A stretch of DNA of 64,000 nt from Polaribacter vadi (GTDB taxonomy: Bacteria > Bacteroidota > Bacteroidia > Flavobacteriales > Flavobacteriaceae): NCBI RefSeq assembly GCF_018861005.1, contig NZ_JAHKQL010000017.1, positions 91,078 through 155,077 of the forward strand, read 5' to 3'. The notes beneath the pieces are model-generated. The model saw only the letters and a list, made by a program, of their open reading frames with translations, searched no databases and was not told the DNA's origin. Shown in pieces: positions 27,962 to 37,086 of the stretch. Every line of letters starts with the position of its first letter. Position 1 is the stretch's first letter. A program made the position numbers and the translations under genes.

Positions 27962-29206
27962 TTATTCTTCTCTTAATGCTTCTATTGGTCTTACTACTGT
28001 TGCCATATGTGCTGGAATTAATCCTATTAAGGTTCCTAATATAATTAATGTAATAAATGCTATTAAAATAATTGGAATATTAACTGTTGGGTTTACTAAA
28101 ACAGCGTCATCTCCTTGCCCAATTGCGGAGTCAATTCCAAATAAAATAAGACTTCCAAAAATAATCCCTAGCATTCCTGCAATTGTTGTTAAGAAAACTG
28201 ACTCTAAAATTATTTGTTGACGTATACTTTTTGGTGTAGCCCCTAAAGCTCTTCTAATTCCAATTTCGTTAGTTCTTTCTTTTACTGTTATTAACAAAAT
28301 ATTTCCAATTGCAAAAACACCTGCTATTAAAGTTGCAATCCCTACAAACCAAGTTAAAAACTGCATACCAGTTAAAAACCCTGTTATTTTTCCTATTTCT
28401 TTACCCAAGTTGGCACTACCAAAAGCTCTTTCATCATTTGGATGTACTTTATGCAAGCCTTTTAAGGTCAAAATAACATCTCTTTCCATTTGCTCAATAT
28501 CAACATTCTCATTTGCAGTAATCATCATCCAATCTACTTTATTGGCTGTATTGTATACTCTTTTATATGTAGTAAAAGGAATGTAAGCACAATCTCCATC
28601 AAAATTACCTACATTTGATGCTTCATAGACTCCAATAACCTGGTAACCAATACTATTTATTTTTATATATTGTCCAACTGGCATTTCATCAATATCAAAT
28701 AACTGTTTATACATGTCTTCTGATATCACTGTAACTTTTGAATTATTTAAAATATCATTTTCATTTAAAAAACGCCCATATATTAGCTTTTTTTTCTGAA
28801 TTTGATCTAAAATCGGATAATCTCCACTTACTCTGAAGTCGCCAGATTTAAAATCTTTTATAATTAAGTTATTTGTTTGGTTTCTTGGGGCTAATAATTT
28901 AATTTCATTTGAATATTCAGATTTTAGAACATCAATATCGTTCATAGTTAAACTAAATCTTCTACCTTTTTGAAATCCCTTAAAAGGAGTATCTGTAGAC
29001 TGTGTCCAAACAAAAACACTATTTGTGGCAAAGTTTCCAAATAATTTATTGAAGCTATTTTCTAAACCTCTTGCAGAGCCTAATAAAACCACTAATAAAA
29101 ATATACCCCATAAAACCCCAATTATTGTAATTGCAGTTCTTACTTTATTTTTACGAATGCTTCCGTAAATTTCTTGCCAAGTATCTGATTCGAATAAAAA
29201 CTTCAT
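27962..29206 (-). CDS. MacB-like ABC transporter permease (second copy)
   Basis: The 414-residue permease has an N-terminal helix (TAITIIGVLWGIFLLVVLLG), a periplasmic MacB-PCD domain (about 50-240) and three C-terminal helices of the FtsX domain, with VKERTNEIGIRRALGATPKSIRQQIILES, the conserved coupling segment, near 310-340. It is paralogous to the permease gene just upstream, 2 bp away. Two different half permeases plus one ATPase suggest a heterodimer. Confidence 0.94.
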   Translation of the reverse strand: MKFLFESDTWQEIYGSIRKNKVRTAITIIGVLWGIFLLVVLLGSARGLENSFNKLFGNFATNSVFVWTQSTDTPFKGFQKGRRFSLTMNDIDVLKSEYSNEIKLLAPRNQTNNLIIKDFKSGDFRVSGDYPILDQIQKKKLIYGRFLNENDILNNSKVTVISEDMYKQLFDIDEMPVGQYIKINSIGYQVIGVYEASNVGNFDGDCAYIPFTTYKRVYNTANKVDWMMITANENVDIEQMERDVILTLKGLHKVHPNDERAFGSANLGKEIGKITGFLTGMQFLTWFVGIATLIAGVFAIGNILLITVKERTNEIGIRRALGATPKSIRQQIILESVFLTTIAGMLGIIFGSLILFGIDSAIGQGDDAVLVNPTVNIPIILIAFITLIILGTLIGLIPAHMATVVRPIEALREE

Positions 29207-29208
29207 AA

Positions 29209-30441
29209 TTAATCTGCTCTTAATGCTACAATAGGTTTAATATTTGCTGCTCTTTTTGCGGGTACATAACCTGCAATTAACCCTGAAAGAATTAAGATTA
29301 CTGTTGCTCCAATTACAATTCCAGAACTTACACTTGGATCTTTAATAAAATAGTCTTCTTCTAAACTGTTGCCAATTAAACTTAAAATATAAATTCCTAA
29401 GGTTAAACCTGCATAACCTGCAATGGTTGTTATTAAAACAGATTCTTGAACAACCATACCAACTATAGATGATGGTTTTGCACCTAAAGCTTTCCTAATT
29501 CCAAATTCTTTAGTTCTTTCCTTTATTACAAAAATCATAATATTAGAAATTCCTATAATACCTGCTATTAAAGTTCCTGAACCAATAAAACCTATTATAA
29601 ATAACAGAGCTAATGACACAGTACTTATAAATTTATTGGCTTCTGCCATATTTCTTACAGATAATGCACTTTGATCATCTGGATGAATACCCATCCTCTT
29701 TCTTAAATCACGTTCCATTTTATTACCAAAAGCAATGGCTGCATCTGTACTTAATTCTGGATTATAACCTAAATTTATCTGACTGATATAATCATTATTA
29801 CCATACATCATTTGTGATGTAGTTACTGGTATGTATGCTATTCTTTCTTCATTATCATTCCCGTCATCAGAAAAAACACCAATAACTAAAAAAGAACTTC
29901 CGTTAACATTAACACGTTTGTTTAGTGCTGGTTTTTCTCCAAATAAATCTTTTTTAATCAATCTACCAATTACAATTACTTTAGATTTCTCTTTTAAATC
30001 TCTTTCATTCAAATACCTACCTTCGTTAATAATTGTTTTTTCTAAAAATTGATGATCAGGATTTACCGCTCTAATATTGTATGTACTAGCTTCACTTTTG
30101 TATTTTATAGAAAAATTCTTATAAATACGTGCAGATTGATATTGAATTTTATTTTCATATTCATCAGCAACAAAATTATAATCAGCATTTTTTAATTGTA
30201 CTCTTCTACCTGTTTGCAAACCTTTATAAGGTTTAGATGTTTTCCAAACACGAACAAACATTGAGTTTTGAGCATCATCTGAAAAAGCACCTTTAAAAAA
30301 ATTACCAAGTCCATTCGCAATTCCAAATAACAGAGTAAATAATAAAATGGCAAATGCAACTGTAAAACCAGACATTACAGAACGTAATCTGTTTTTATTG
30401 ATACTCTGAAAAATTTCCCTCCATCTGTCTAAATCAAACAT
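29209..30441 (-). CDS. MacB-like ABC transporter permease (first copy)
   Basis: The 410-residue protein has the same architecture as its neighbour: N-terminal helix (SGFTVAFAILLFTLLFGIA), a periplasmic core with ARIYKNFSIKYKSE, and an FtsX domain with VIKERTKEFGIRKALGAKPSSIVGMVV near 305-330. It overlaps neither neighbour but is separated from each by only 2 bp, so the operon is tightly packed. The substrate may be a lipid, peptide or small molecule; context does not decide. Confidence 0.94.
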   Translation of the reverse strand: MFDLDRWREIFQSINKNRLRSVMSGFTVAFAILLFTLLFGIANGLGNFFKGAFSDDAQNSMFVRVWKTSKPYKGLQTGRRVQLKNADYNFVADEYENKIQYQSARIYKNFSIKYKSEASTYNIRAVNPDHQFLEKTIINEGRYLNERDLKEKSKVIVIGRLIKKDLFGEKPALNKRVNVNGSSFLVIGVFSDDGNDNEERIAYIPVTTSQMMYGNNDYISQINLGYNPELSTDAAIAFGNKMERDLRKRMGIHPDDQSALSVRNMAEANKFISTVSLALLFIIGFIGSGTLIAGIIGISNIMIFVIKERTKEFGIRKALGAKPSSIVGMVVQESVLITTIAGYAGLTLGIYILSLIGNSLEEDYFIKDPSVSSGIVIGATVILILSGLIAGYVPAKRAANIKPIVALRAD

Positions 30442-30443
30442 AA

Positions 30444-31136
30444 TTATACTGCTTTAGACGCTTTGGTTAATTCATCACTAATAATAAGACCATCTTTTAA
30501 ACGTACAATTCTTTTAGTTTGTTCTGCAACTTCTTCTTCGTGCGTAATTACAAAAACTGTCATTCCTTCATCATTAATGTCTTTTAACAAATCCATTACA
30601 TTATCTGTTGTTGTAGAATCTAAGGCTCCTGTTGGCTCATCTGCTAAAACTACTTTTGGTTTGGTTACTAAAGCTCTTGCAATGGCAACACGTTGTTTTT
30701 GCCCTCCAGAAAGCTCGTTTGGTAAATGGTTTGCCCAATCTTTTAAACCTACTTTTTCTAAATAATCTAAAGCAATTTTTAAACGATCTTTTCTATTCAT
30801 ACCTTTATAATACAAAGGTAAAGCAACATTTTCTAATGCTGTTTTGTATGAGATAAGGTTAAAAGATTGAAAAATAAATCCTAAGAATTTGTTTCTTAAA
30901 AGAGCGGCTTTTTTCTCATTCATATCCTTAATAAGCTGACCATTTAAATAATAATCACCTTCGTCATGAATATCTAATAAACCAACAATATTTAATAATG
31001 TAGATTTTCCTGAACCAGAAGAACCCATAATAGAAACAAACTCGCCTTCTTTTATGTGTAAATCAATTCCTTTAAGTACGTGTAAAGAATCTTTTCCTAT
31101 CGGATAAGATTTGTGTAGTTTTTCTATTCTAATCAT
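30444..31136 (-). CDS. ABC transporter ATP-binding protein, MacB/LolD type
   Basis: The 230-residue ATPase has intact motifs: Walker A GSSGSGKSTLLN (about 38-49), Q-loop FIFQSFNLISYKTALENVALPL, signature LSGGQKQRVAIARAL, Walker B VVLADEPTGALDS and H-loop FVITHEEEVA. It belongs to the LolD/MacB/FtsE class. It is the first gene of the exporter unit and has the complete catalytic set, unlike the ABC protein at 11.9-13.6 kb. Confidence 0.96.
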   Translation of the reverse strand: MIRIEKLHKSYPIGKDSLHVLKGIDLHIKEGEFVSIMGSSGSGKSTLLNIVGLLDIHDEGDYYLNGQLIKDMNEKKAALLRNKFLGFIFQSFNLISYKTALENVALPLYYKGMNRKDRLKIALDYLEKVGLKDWANHLPNELSGGQKQRVAIARALVTKPKVVLADEPTGALDSTTTDNVMDLLKDINDEGMTVFVITHEEEVAEQTKRIVRLKDGLIISDELTKASKAV

Positions 31137-31225
31137 TTGGTTTGGTTAATTTAACTACTAAAGTATTGAATGCTAATGATAGCCTTTATTAATATTATGT
31201 TAAAAGCTATTGCAAATTAACAATA

Positions 31226-31233
31226 CAAACATA
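31226..31233 (-). promoter_or_regulatory. Putative -7 element of the MacAB-like operon
   Basis: The minus strand reads TATGTTTG, matching TAnnTTTG, about 90 bp upstream of the ATPase start. A possible TTG lies 25 nt further upstream, slightly too far for a perfect promoter. Confidence 0.4.
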
Positions 31234-31316
31234 AGACGTTAGAATTAAAAAAATGTTACAAGGTTTTTTAAAAAAAGTTAAAGTAATTTTGTTTTTTTAC
31301 TTTGTAAACTGATTTT

Positions 31317-31733
31317 ATGGTTGATATTCCTTTAAATAAAAAATTAATTCTTTTTGATGGTGTTTGCAATCTGTGCAATAATTCCGTTTTAAAAGTTATA
31401 AAATATGATAAGAAAAACACCTTTATTTTTGCTGCTTTACAATCTGAAACTGGTAAAAAAATTACAAGTCAATTAAATATAGATACTCAAAAAGTTGATT
31501 CAATTATCTTGTACGAACCTGGAATTTCTTATGATATAAAATCTACAGCCGCTTTAAATATAATGAACGATTTTGGTGGAATTTGGAAAATAACCCAGTT
31601 AGGTTTTCTTTTTCCTGAGTCTTTCAGAAATTTCATTTACGATTTTATTGCAAAAAAAAGATACAAATGGTTTGGCAAAAAAGAAAGCTGTTTGATACCA
31701 ACCATAGAATTAAAAGCTAAATTTTTAAATTAA
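31317..31733 (+). CDS. DCC1-like thiol-disulfide oxidoreductase (DUF393)
   Basis: The 138-residue protein begins with the family signature LILFDGVCNLCNNSVLKVI, where D-G-x-C-x-x-C gives the DCC name, followed by FAALQSETGKKI and the C-terminal RYKWFGKKESCLIP. The fold is thioredoxin-like; the substrate is unknown. A TAATTTTG element at 31284 may be its promoter. The HAD gene starts 1 bp after its stop codon. Confidence 0.92.
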   Translation: MVDIPLNKKLILFDGVCNLCNNSVLKVIKYDKKNTFIFAALQSETGKKITSQLNIDTQKVDSIILYEPGISYDIKSTAALNIMNDFGGIWKITQLGFLFPESFRNFIYDFIAKKRYKWFGKKESCLIPTIELKAKFLN

Positions 31734-31734
31734 A

Positions 31735-32391
31735 ATGATAATACCAAAAGAAATTAAATGCGTTATTTTTGATATGGATGGAGTAATAATTGACTCAGAA
31801 GAAATCCATAAAAAAGCATATTATGAAACATTTACTTCTATTGGAGTTGATGTATCTCCAGAACTTTATAAAACACTCACAGGATCATCAACAATAAATA
31901 CTTTTCAGAAATTAATAGCGCATTTTAATTTAGCTTTAAAACCAGAAGATTTAGTAATAGATAAAAGAAAACGTTATGTAAATTTCTTTGAAAACGACCC
32001 AACTTTACATTTAGTAAAAGGTGTAGAAGAACTTATAAAACATTGTTACAATAAAGGGTTAACTTTAGTTTTAGCCTCTTCTTCTGCTATGGTAAATATT
32101 GATAGAGTTTTTAATCGTTTCAATTTAAACTCTTATTTTAACGCTAAAATTAGTGGTGCAGATTTAACGGAATCTAAACCCAACCCAGAAATCTTTGAAA
32201 AAGCGGCTCTTTTAGGTAATACACCAAAAGAAAATTGTATTGTTATTGAAGATTCTGATAACGGAATTAAAGCCGCAAACGATGCTGGTATTTTTGTCTT
32301 CGGATTTAAAAATCCTATGGTTGCAGATCAATCTTTAAAAAATGCTGATTTTGTTATTGATGACTTTAATACTTTAAAAGCTCTTTTGTAA
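31735..32391 (+). CDS. HAD-superfamily hydrolase, beta-phosphoglucomutase-like
   Basis: The 218-residue protein has all HAD motifs: I VIFDMDGVIIDSEEIHKKAYY with the nucleophile pair DxD at about residues 13-15, II LVLASSSA, III ESKPNPEIFEKAA with the conserved Lys, and IV VIEDSDNGIKAANDAG. The helical C1 cap sits between motifs I and II. It probably acts as a sugar-phosphate phosphatase or phosphoglucomutase; the substrate cannot be read. It is coupled to the DCC1-like gene. Confidence 0.94.
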   Translation: MIIPKEIKCVIFDMDGVIIDSEEIHKKAYYETFTSIGVDVSPELYKTLTGSSTINTFQKLIAHFNLALKPEDLVIDKRKRYVNFFENDPTLHLVKGVEELIKHCYNKGLTLVLASSSAMVNIDRVFNRFNLNSYFNAKISGADLTESKPNPEIFEKAALLGNTPKENCIVIEDSDNGIKAANDAGIFVFGFKNPMVADQSLKNADFVIDDFNTLKALL

Positions 32392-32393
32392 CT

Positions 32394-32804
32394 TTATTTT
32401 TTTTCACCTAAATATTCTTCAATATCATTTATATGGTGTTGCAATGCCTTAGCAGAAATCTGAATTTCTTTTATCAGCAAAGCTAAAGAAATAAGTAACA
32501 GAATTAAACCAATACCAAAAGCCCAAACAGCAATGGTATAAAAACCAATGTAAATTAAAAACATTGTTAATACACAGAATAACAAACTTGTAATTCCGAA
32601 AATTTGCATATACCTTGTTAAATTTAACCTTGTTTTTAAATTTTTAATTTGCCTTAGCAAAGAATCATCTTTTTTTTCTAAATATCTATCATGTAAACTT
32701 CTAATGACAGATGCATAAGCCAAAAAACGATTTGTATAAGCAAGCATAATTAAAGAGATTGCCGAAAACAATAATGCAGGTGTAGTTAATGTTAGTTGTT
32801 CCAT
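32394..32804 (-). CDS. DUF2721 membrane protein
   Basis: The protein begins at MEQLTLTTPALLFSAISLIML (136 residues); an alternative Met 12 nt upstream is possible. There are three membrane helices: the N-terminal one, then MQIFGITSLLFCVLTMFLIYIGF, then AVWAFGIGLILLLISLALLI. The loop YASVIRSLHDRYLEKKD matches the DUF2721 pattern (N-R-l...r-R-lh). Function is unknown. It is convergent with the HAD gene, with 2 bp between stops. Confidence 0.87.
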   Translation of the reverse strand: MEQLTLTTPALLFSAISLIMLAYTNRFLAYASVIRSLHDRYLEKKDDSLLRQIKNLKTRLNLTRYMQIFGITSLLFCVLTMFLIYIGFYTIAVWAFGIGLILLLISLALLIKEIQISAKALQHHINDIEEYLGEKK

Positions 32805-32862
32805 ATATAACATCAAAAATAAAGAATAATTTCTATTATAAGATAAGCTTTAAATTTTTCTC

Positions 32863-32870
32863 TATTTTTG
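32863..32870 (+). promoter_or_regulatory. Putative -7 element directly before the VanX-like start
   Basis: TATTTTTG matches TAnnTTTG and ends 4 nt before the ATG at 32875, the same geometry as at the thioesterase gene. No clear TTG was seen at the -33 position. Confidence 0.4.
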
Positions 32871-32874
32871 AAAT

Positions 32875-33543
32875 ATGAAAAAATTTCTTTTAATAATAAT
32901 TCTAAGTTTCAATTTTACTTTAAGTGCACAAAAACTACCAAAAGGCTTTGTATATTTAGCTGATGTTGATACTAGTATTCAAAAAGAATTACGCTATTTA
33001 AGTAACAATAACTTTATAGGTAAACCTATTGATGGTTATATAAACAATTGCGTTATTGTTAGTAAAGAAACGGCAGAAGCTTTAAAAAAAGTGCAGACTA
33101 TTTTAAACAAAAAAGGTTTAAGTCTTAAAATTTTTGACGCTTACAGACCACAACAAGCTGTAGATCATTTTGTAAGATGGGCAAAGGTTTTGAATGATAC
33201 TTTAATGAAACAGCAATATTATCCTAAAGTACCAAAATCACAATTATTTAATTTGGGTTATATCGCATCAAAATCTGGACATACAAGAGGAAGTACAACA
33301 GATTTAACTATTGTTGATAAAAAAACAGGTGAAGAATTAGATATGGGAAGTCCATTTGATTTTTTTGGTATTGAATCTCATCCTTTCTATACAAATATCA
33401 CAAAAAAACAAAAAGAAAACAGAATGCTATTAAGAAAAGTTATGCTAGCTAATGGTTTTAAGCCTTACGATCATGAATGGTGGCATTTTACATTAAAAAA
33501 TGAACCTTTTCCTAAAACGTACTTTAATTTTCCTATTCAATAA
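32875..33543 (+). CDS. Secreted D-alanyl-D-alanine dipeptidase (VanX/DdpX, M15D)
   Basis: The 222-residue protein has a signal peptide (residues 1-18, ...FTLSAQ). Peptidase motifs are complete: FDAYRPQQAVDHFVRW with the substrate-binding Arg (about 98), SKSGHTRGSTTDLTIV, the SxHxxGxxxD zinc motif (about 137-146), and DHEWWHFTL with the catalytic Glu and third zinc ligand His (about 205). It hydrolyses D-Ala-D-Ala in the periplasm, here more likely for cell-wall recycling than vancomycin resistance, because no vanH/vanA genes are present. Confidence 0.94.
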   Translation: MKKFLLIIILSFNFTLSAQKLPKGFVYLADVDTSIQKELRYLSNNNFIGKPIDGYINNCVIVSKETAEALKKVQTILNKKGLSLKIFDAYRPQQAVDHFVRWAKVLNDTLMKQQYYPKVPKSQLFNLGYIASKSGHTRGSTTDLTIVDKKTGEELDMGSPFDFFGIESHPFYTNITKKQKENRMLLRKVMLANGFKPYDHEWWHFTLKNEPFPKTYFNFPIQ

Positions 33544-33585
33544 CAATTTTAACAAAACTGAAACAGCTTCAAAAAAAATCGGCAT

Positions 33586-33593
33586 TATATTTG
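33586..33593 (+). promoter_or_regulatory. Putative -7 element that fixes the start at 33621
   Basis: TATATTTG overlaps the first codons of a longer possible reading frame beginning at 33591. That makes the downstream ATG at 33621, which opens a clean signal peptide, the likely start. Confidence 0.5.
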
Positions 33594-33620
33594 TATTATT
33601 CTTGCCAGAAATTTAAAAAT

Positions 33621-34292
33621 ATGAAACTAATTTTAAAATATTTAACGATTATTTTTTGTGTATGTTTTACTACAAAAATAGCTGCTCAATTAGACACAAA
33701 TAAAGGTACTGAAGAAAAAGGTAAAACTAAATCTATTGTTTTAAAAAACTCTAAAGAAATAAATAAACCAAAATCTATCGAAATAAATGGAACAGAAGGT
33801 TTTCAAAAAGCTTATGATGCAGAAAAAGAAAAGCTAAAAAAAGAACAAAAAAAAGACAATTTAAAAAATAAAGGAATTCTTTCTCAAGCAAAATTAAACG
33901 AGCAACGCTTTTTAAAATCTTTCCAAAAAATTAACGGTAAATATATAATACCAAAAATAGACCAAGATTTAGGTAGTTTTAGAACTAGTTCTAAAAGTGT
34001 AAATATTATTTGTAGAGATTTCCAATATCCTGATGGAGATAGAGTTACTATTTTTGTAAACGATGTTCCATTAATTTATAACATACTTTTAAAAACGAGT
34101 TATCAAAAATTTAATATTCCATTAAACGTAGGTATTAATAAAATTGCATTTAAAGCATTAAACCAAGGTTCTTCAGGACCAAATACAGCTGCTTTTAAGG
34201 TTTATAATGATGCTGGTATGCTAATTTCATCTAACGAATGGAATTTAGCTACAGGTGCTAAAGCAACTTTAGTTATAGCAAAAGACAAATAA
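33621..34292 (+). CDS. Secreted hypothetical protein
   Basis: The start at 33621 gives 223 residues beginning with a signal peptide (MKLILKYLTIIFCVCFTTKI, cleaved near AAQ). A lysine/glutamate-rich low-complexity stretch follows (about 20-85), and then a beta-rich domain with VNIICRDFQYPDGDRVTIFVNDVPLIYN (cut by turns), PLNVGINKIAFKALNQGSSGPNTAAFKVY and NEWNLATGAKATLVI. The latter half looks like a small Ig-like or jelly-roll domain seen in flavobacterial secreted proteins. No function is assigned. Confidence 0.75.
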   Translation: MKLILKYLTIIFCVCFTTKIAAQLDTNKGTEEKGKTKSIVLKNSKEINKPKSIEINGTEGFQKAYDAEKEKLKKEQKKDNLKNKGILSQAKLNEQRFLKSFQKINGKYIIPKIDQDLGSFRTSSKSVNIICRDFQYPDGDRVTIFVNDVPLIYNILLKTSYQKFNIPLNVGINKIAFKALNQGSSGPNTAAFKVYNDAGMLISSNEWNLATGAKATLVIAKDK

Positions 34293-34359
34293 TCTATATT
34301 TCTTTAGTTTTTTGCTGTAAATTTTAAAACACAAGTTTTTTTATTCTTTATAAAACCAT

Positions 34360-34367
34360 TATTTTTG
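34360..34367 (+). promoter_or_regulatory. Putative -7 element of the pdh operon
   Basis: TATTTTTG matches TAnnTTTG and lies 60 bp upstream of the E1 alpha start. No convincing -33 TTG was found. Confidence 0.4.
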
Positions 34368-34427
34368 TCATTAAGATTATTTGCGTAAGTTTATAATCTA
34401 ACAAAAAATAACAACAAACACTAAAGA

Positions 34428-35417
34428 ATGAAAAAAATCACCAAACAAACCTATTTAGATTGGTACAAAGACATGCTTTTCTGGCGTAAGTTCGAAGACA
34501 AGTTAGCATCTGTTTACATTCAGCAAAAAGTAAGAGGATTCTTACACCTGTATAATGGACAGGAAGCTATTTTAGCAGGAGCATTACATGCAATGGATTT
34601 ATCAAAAGATAAGATGATTACCGCTTACAGAAACCACGTACAACCAATTGGTATGGGAGAAGACCCTAAACGTGTTATGGCTGAATTGTATGGTAAAGCT
34701 ACAGGTACCTCTAAAGGTATGGGTGGTTCTATGCACATTTTCTCTAAAGAATTTGGTTTTTATGGTGGTCATGGAATTGTTGGTGGTCAAATACCTTTAG
34801 GAGCAGGAATTGCTTTTGGAGACAAATATAAAGGTAGTGATGGTGTTACTTTAACTTGTTTTGGTGATGGTGCTGCTAGACAAGGTTCTCTACACGAAGC
34901 TTTTAATATGGCTATGTTATGGAAGTTACCAGTAATTTTTATTGTTGAAAATAATGGTTATGCAATGGGTACTTCTGTTGATAGAACTGCAAATCATACA
35001 GATATTTGGAAACTTGGTTTAGGTTATGAAATGCCTTGTGGTCCTGTAGATGCAATGAACCCAATTAAAGTTGCAGAAGCTGTTGATGAAGCTATTCAAA
35101 GAGCAAGACGTGGTGATGGACCAACTTTCTTAGAAATGAAAACTTACAGATATAGAGGTCACTCAATGTCTGATGCTCAACACTACAGAACAAAAGACGA
35201 AGTAGAAGAGTATAAAAAAATTGATCCTATAACTCAAGTAAAAGATATTATCTTAGAAAAAGGTTATGCAACAGAAGAAGAAATTTCTGTAATTGATAAA
35301 GAAGTAAAAAGTAGAGTAAAAGAATGCGAAAAGTTCGCAGAAGAATCTCCATATCCAGAAACTCAACAGTTATATGATATGGTTTATGAACAAGAAGATT
35401 ATCCTTTTATAAGTTAA
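34428..35417 (+). CDS. pdhA: Pyruvate dehydrogenase E1 component subunit alpha
   Basis: This thiamine-pyrophosphate enzyme subunit decarboxylates pyruvate in the pyruvate dehydrogenase complex. The 329 residues match the alpha subunit of heterotetrameric E1. Visible features are YIQQKVRGFLHLYNGQEA, GMGGSMHIFSKEFGFYGGHGIVGGQ, the TPP motif FGDGAARQGSLHEAFNMAMLWKLPVIFIVENN (GDG...NN, cut here), and YRYRGHSMSDAQHYR, the phosphorylation-loop region. E1 beta is not in the window. The E2 gene follows after 3 bp. Confidence 0.96.
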   Translation: MKKITKQTYLDWYKDMLFWRKFEDKLASVYIQQKVRGFLHLYNGQEAILAGALHAMDLSKDKMITAYRNHVQPIGMGEDPKRVMAELYGKATGTSKGMGGSMHIFSKEFGFYGGHGIVGGQIPLGAGIAFGDKYKGSDGVTLTCFGDGAARQGSLHEAFNMAMLWKLPVIFIVENNGYAMGTSVDRTANHTDIWKLGLGYEMPCGPVDAMNPIKVAEAVDEAIQRARRGDGPTFLEMKTYRYRGHSMSDAQHYRTKDEVEEYKKIDPITQVKDIILEKGYATEEEISVIDKEVKSRVKECEKFAEESPYPETQQLYDMVYEQEDYPFIS

Positions 35418-35420
35418 GAT

Positions 35421-37028
35421 ATGGCTACAGTAATAAATATGCCGCGTTTAAGCGACACCATGGAAGAAGGTGTTGTGGCACAATGGTTAAAGAAGGTTGG
35501 AGATAAAGTTGAAGAAGGTGATATTTTAGCAGAAATAGAAACTGATAAAGCTACAATGGAATTTGAGTCTTTCTATGAAGGTACTCTACTACATATTGGT
35601 ATACAAGAAGGTGAAACTTCTCCTGTCGATAAACTTTTAGCCATTATTGGTGAAGAGGGTGAAGACATCTCTGCCCTTATAAATGGTGAAGCAGAACCAG
35701 CAAAAGAAGATAAAGTAGAAGAAACAAAGGAAGAAACTACTTCTGAAGCTTCAACTACAGATAATGTTGCTATTCCTGAAGGTGTAAATGTAATTGCTAT
35801 GCCTCGTTTAAGTGATACAATGACAGATGGTACAGTAGCTTCTTGGTTAAAGAAAGTTGGAGATAAAGTTGAAGAAGGTGATATTTTAGCAGAAATTGAA
35901 ACTGATAAAGCAACTATGGAATTTGAATGTTTCTATGAAGGAACAATCTTACACATTGGTGTTCAAGAAGGTGAAACTGCTCCTGTAGATAGTTTACTTA
36001 CAATAATTGGACCAGAAGGAACTGATGTTTCAGCAATTATAGCTAGTGGTGGTAACACTCCTGCTGCTGCAGAAAAATCTGCTCCAAAAACTGAAGAAAA
36101 GAAAGCAGAAAAACCTGCTGCTAAAGTAGAAGAAGCAAAACCTACAACAACTACTAGTACTTCTAATGGTCGTGTGTTTGCATCTCCATTAGCAAAGAAA
36201 ATTGCTGCTGATAAAGGTTTTAATCTTGCTGATATTTCTGGCTCTGGAGAGAATGGTAGAATCATTAAAAAAGATGTAGAAAACTTTACTCCTGCAGCTA
36301 AAGTAGAAGCTAGTGCTGCAACAACAACAGTTATTGCTGCTGGTGAAGAAAAATCTGAGGAAGTTAAAAATTCTCAAATGCGTAAAGCAATTGCAAAATC
36401 TTTAGGTAACTCTAAATTTACTGCTCCTGATTTCAGTTTAAATATTGAGGTTGATATGGACAATGCAATGGCTTCTCGTAAAACAATCAATGCAATTCCA
36501 GATGTAAAAGTATCATTTAATGATATGGTTGTTAAAGCCTGTGCAATGGCATTAAAAAAACATCCACAAGTAAATACTTCTTGGTCAGATGCTAATACAA
36601 TTTATCACAGTCATATACACGTTGGTGTTGCTGTTGCTGTAGATGATGGTTTATTAGTACCAGTTATTAAACATACAGACTCTTTAAGTTTAACTCAAAT
36701 TGGGGCTGGTGTAAGAGATTTAGCTGGTAAAGCAAGAAATAAAAAATTAGCTCCTGCAGAAATGCAAGGAAGTACTTTTACTGTTTCTAATTTAGGGATG
36801 TTTGGTATTCAGAATTTTAATTCTATTATTAATCAACCTAATTCAGCAATTTTATCTGTTGGTGCAATAGTCCAAAAACCTGTTGTTAAAGATGGGCAAA
36901 TTGTTGTTGGTAACACAATGAATTTAACTTTAACTTGCGATCACAGAACTGTTGATGGTGCTGTTGGTGCTCAGTTTTTACAAACTTTAAAAACGTTTAT
37001 AGAAAACCCTGTTACAATGTTAGCATAG
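35421..37028 (+). CDS. pdhC: Pyruvate dehydrogenase E2, dihydrolipoamide acetyltransferase
   Basis: The 535-residue protein has two tandem lipoyl domains (about 3-78 and 123-200), each with the lipoylated Lys in EIETDKATMEFE. Alanine/lysine/glutamate-rich linkers follow, then a peripheral subunit-binding domain (about 253-290: FASPLAKKIAADKGF, SGSGENGRIIKKDV) and the catalytic acetyltransferase core (about 320-535) with the active-site DHRTVDGAVGAQFL near the end. It moves the acetyl group from lipoate to CoA. The two lipoyl domains share long identical DNA stretches. The gene ends at a terminator. Confidence 0.97.
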   Translation: MATVINMPRLSDTMEEGVVAQWLKKVGDKVEEGDILAEIETDKATMEFESFYEGTLLHIGIQEGETSPVDKLLAIIGEEGEDISALINGEAEPAKEDKVEETKEETTSEASTTDNVAIPEGVNVIAMPRLSDTMTDGTVASWLKKVGDKVEEGDILAEIETDKATMEFECFYEGTILHIGVQEGETAPVDSLLTIIGPEGTDVSAIIASGGNTPAAAEKSAPKTEEKKAEKPAAKVEEAKPTTTTSTSNGRVFASPLAKKIAADKGFNLADISGSGENGRIIKKDVENFTPAAKVEASAATTTVIAAGEEKSEEVKNSQMRKAIAKSLGNSKFTAPDFSLNIEVDMDNAMASRKTINAIPDVKVSFNDMVVKACAMALKKHPQVNTSWSDANTIYHSHIHVGVAVAVDDGLLVPVIKHTDSLSLTQIGAGVRDLAGKARNKKLAPAEMQGSTFTVSNLGMFGIQNFNSIINQPNSAILSVGAIVQKPVVKDGQIVVGNTMNLTLTCDHRTVDGAVGAQFLQTLKTFIENPVTMLA

Positions 37029-37053
37029 TTTCTGTAAAACATTTATAATTTAT

Positions 37054-37086
37054 AAAAACCTAAACTTAATTGTTTAGGTTTTTTTT
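37054..37086 (+). terminator. Terminator of the pdhA-pdhC unit
   Basis: The stem AAACCTAAAC / GTTTAGGTTT with a TTAATT loop is followed by eight T residues, 28 bp after the E2 stop. Confidence 0.9.

Noticed and set aside
32875..33543. Vancomycin resistance gene interpretation of the VanX-like dipeptidase
   Set aside because: No vanH, vanA or vanRS-like genes are nearby, and secreted DdpX-type enzymes are common in Gram-negative bacteria.
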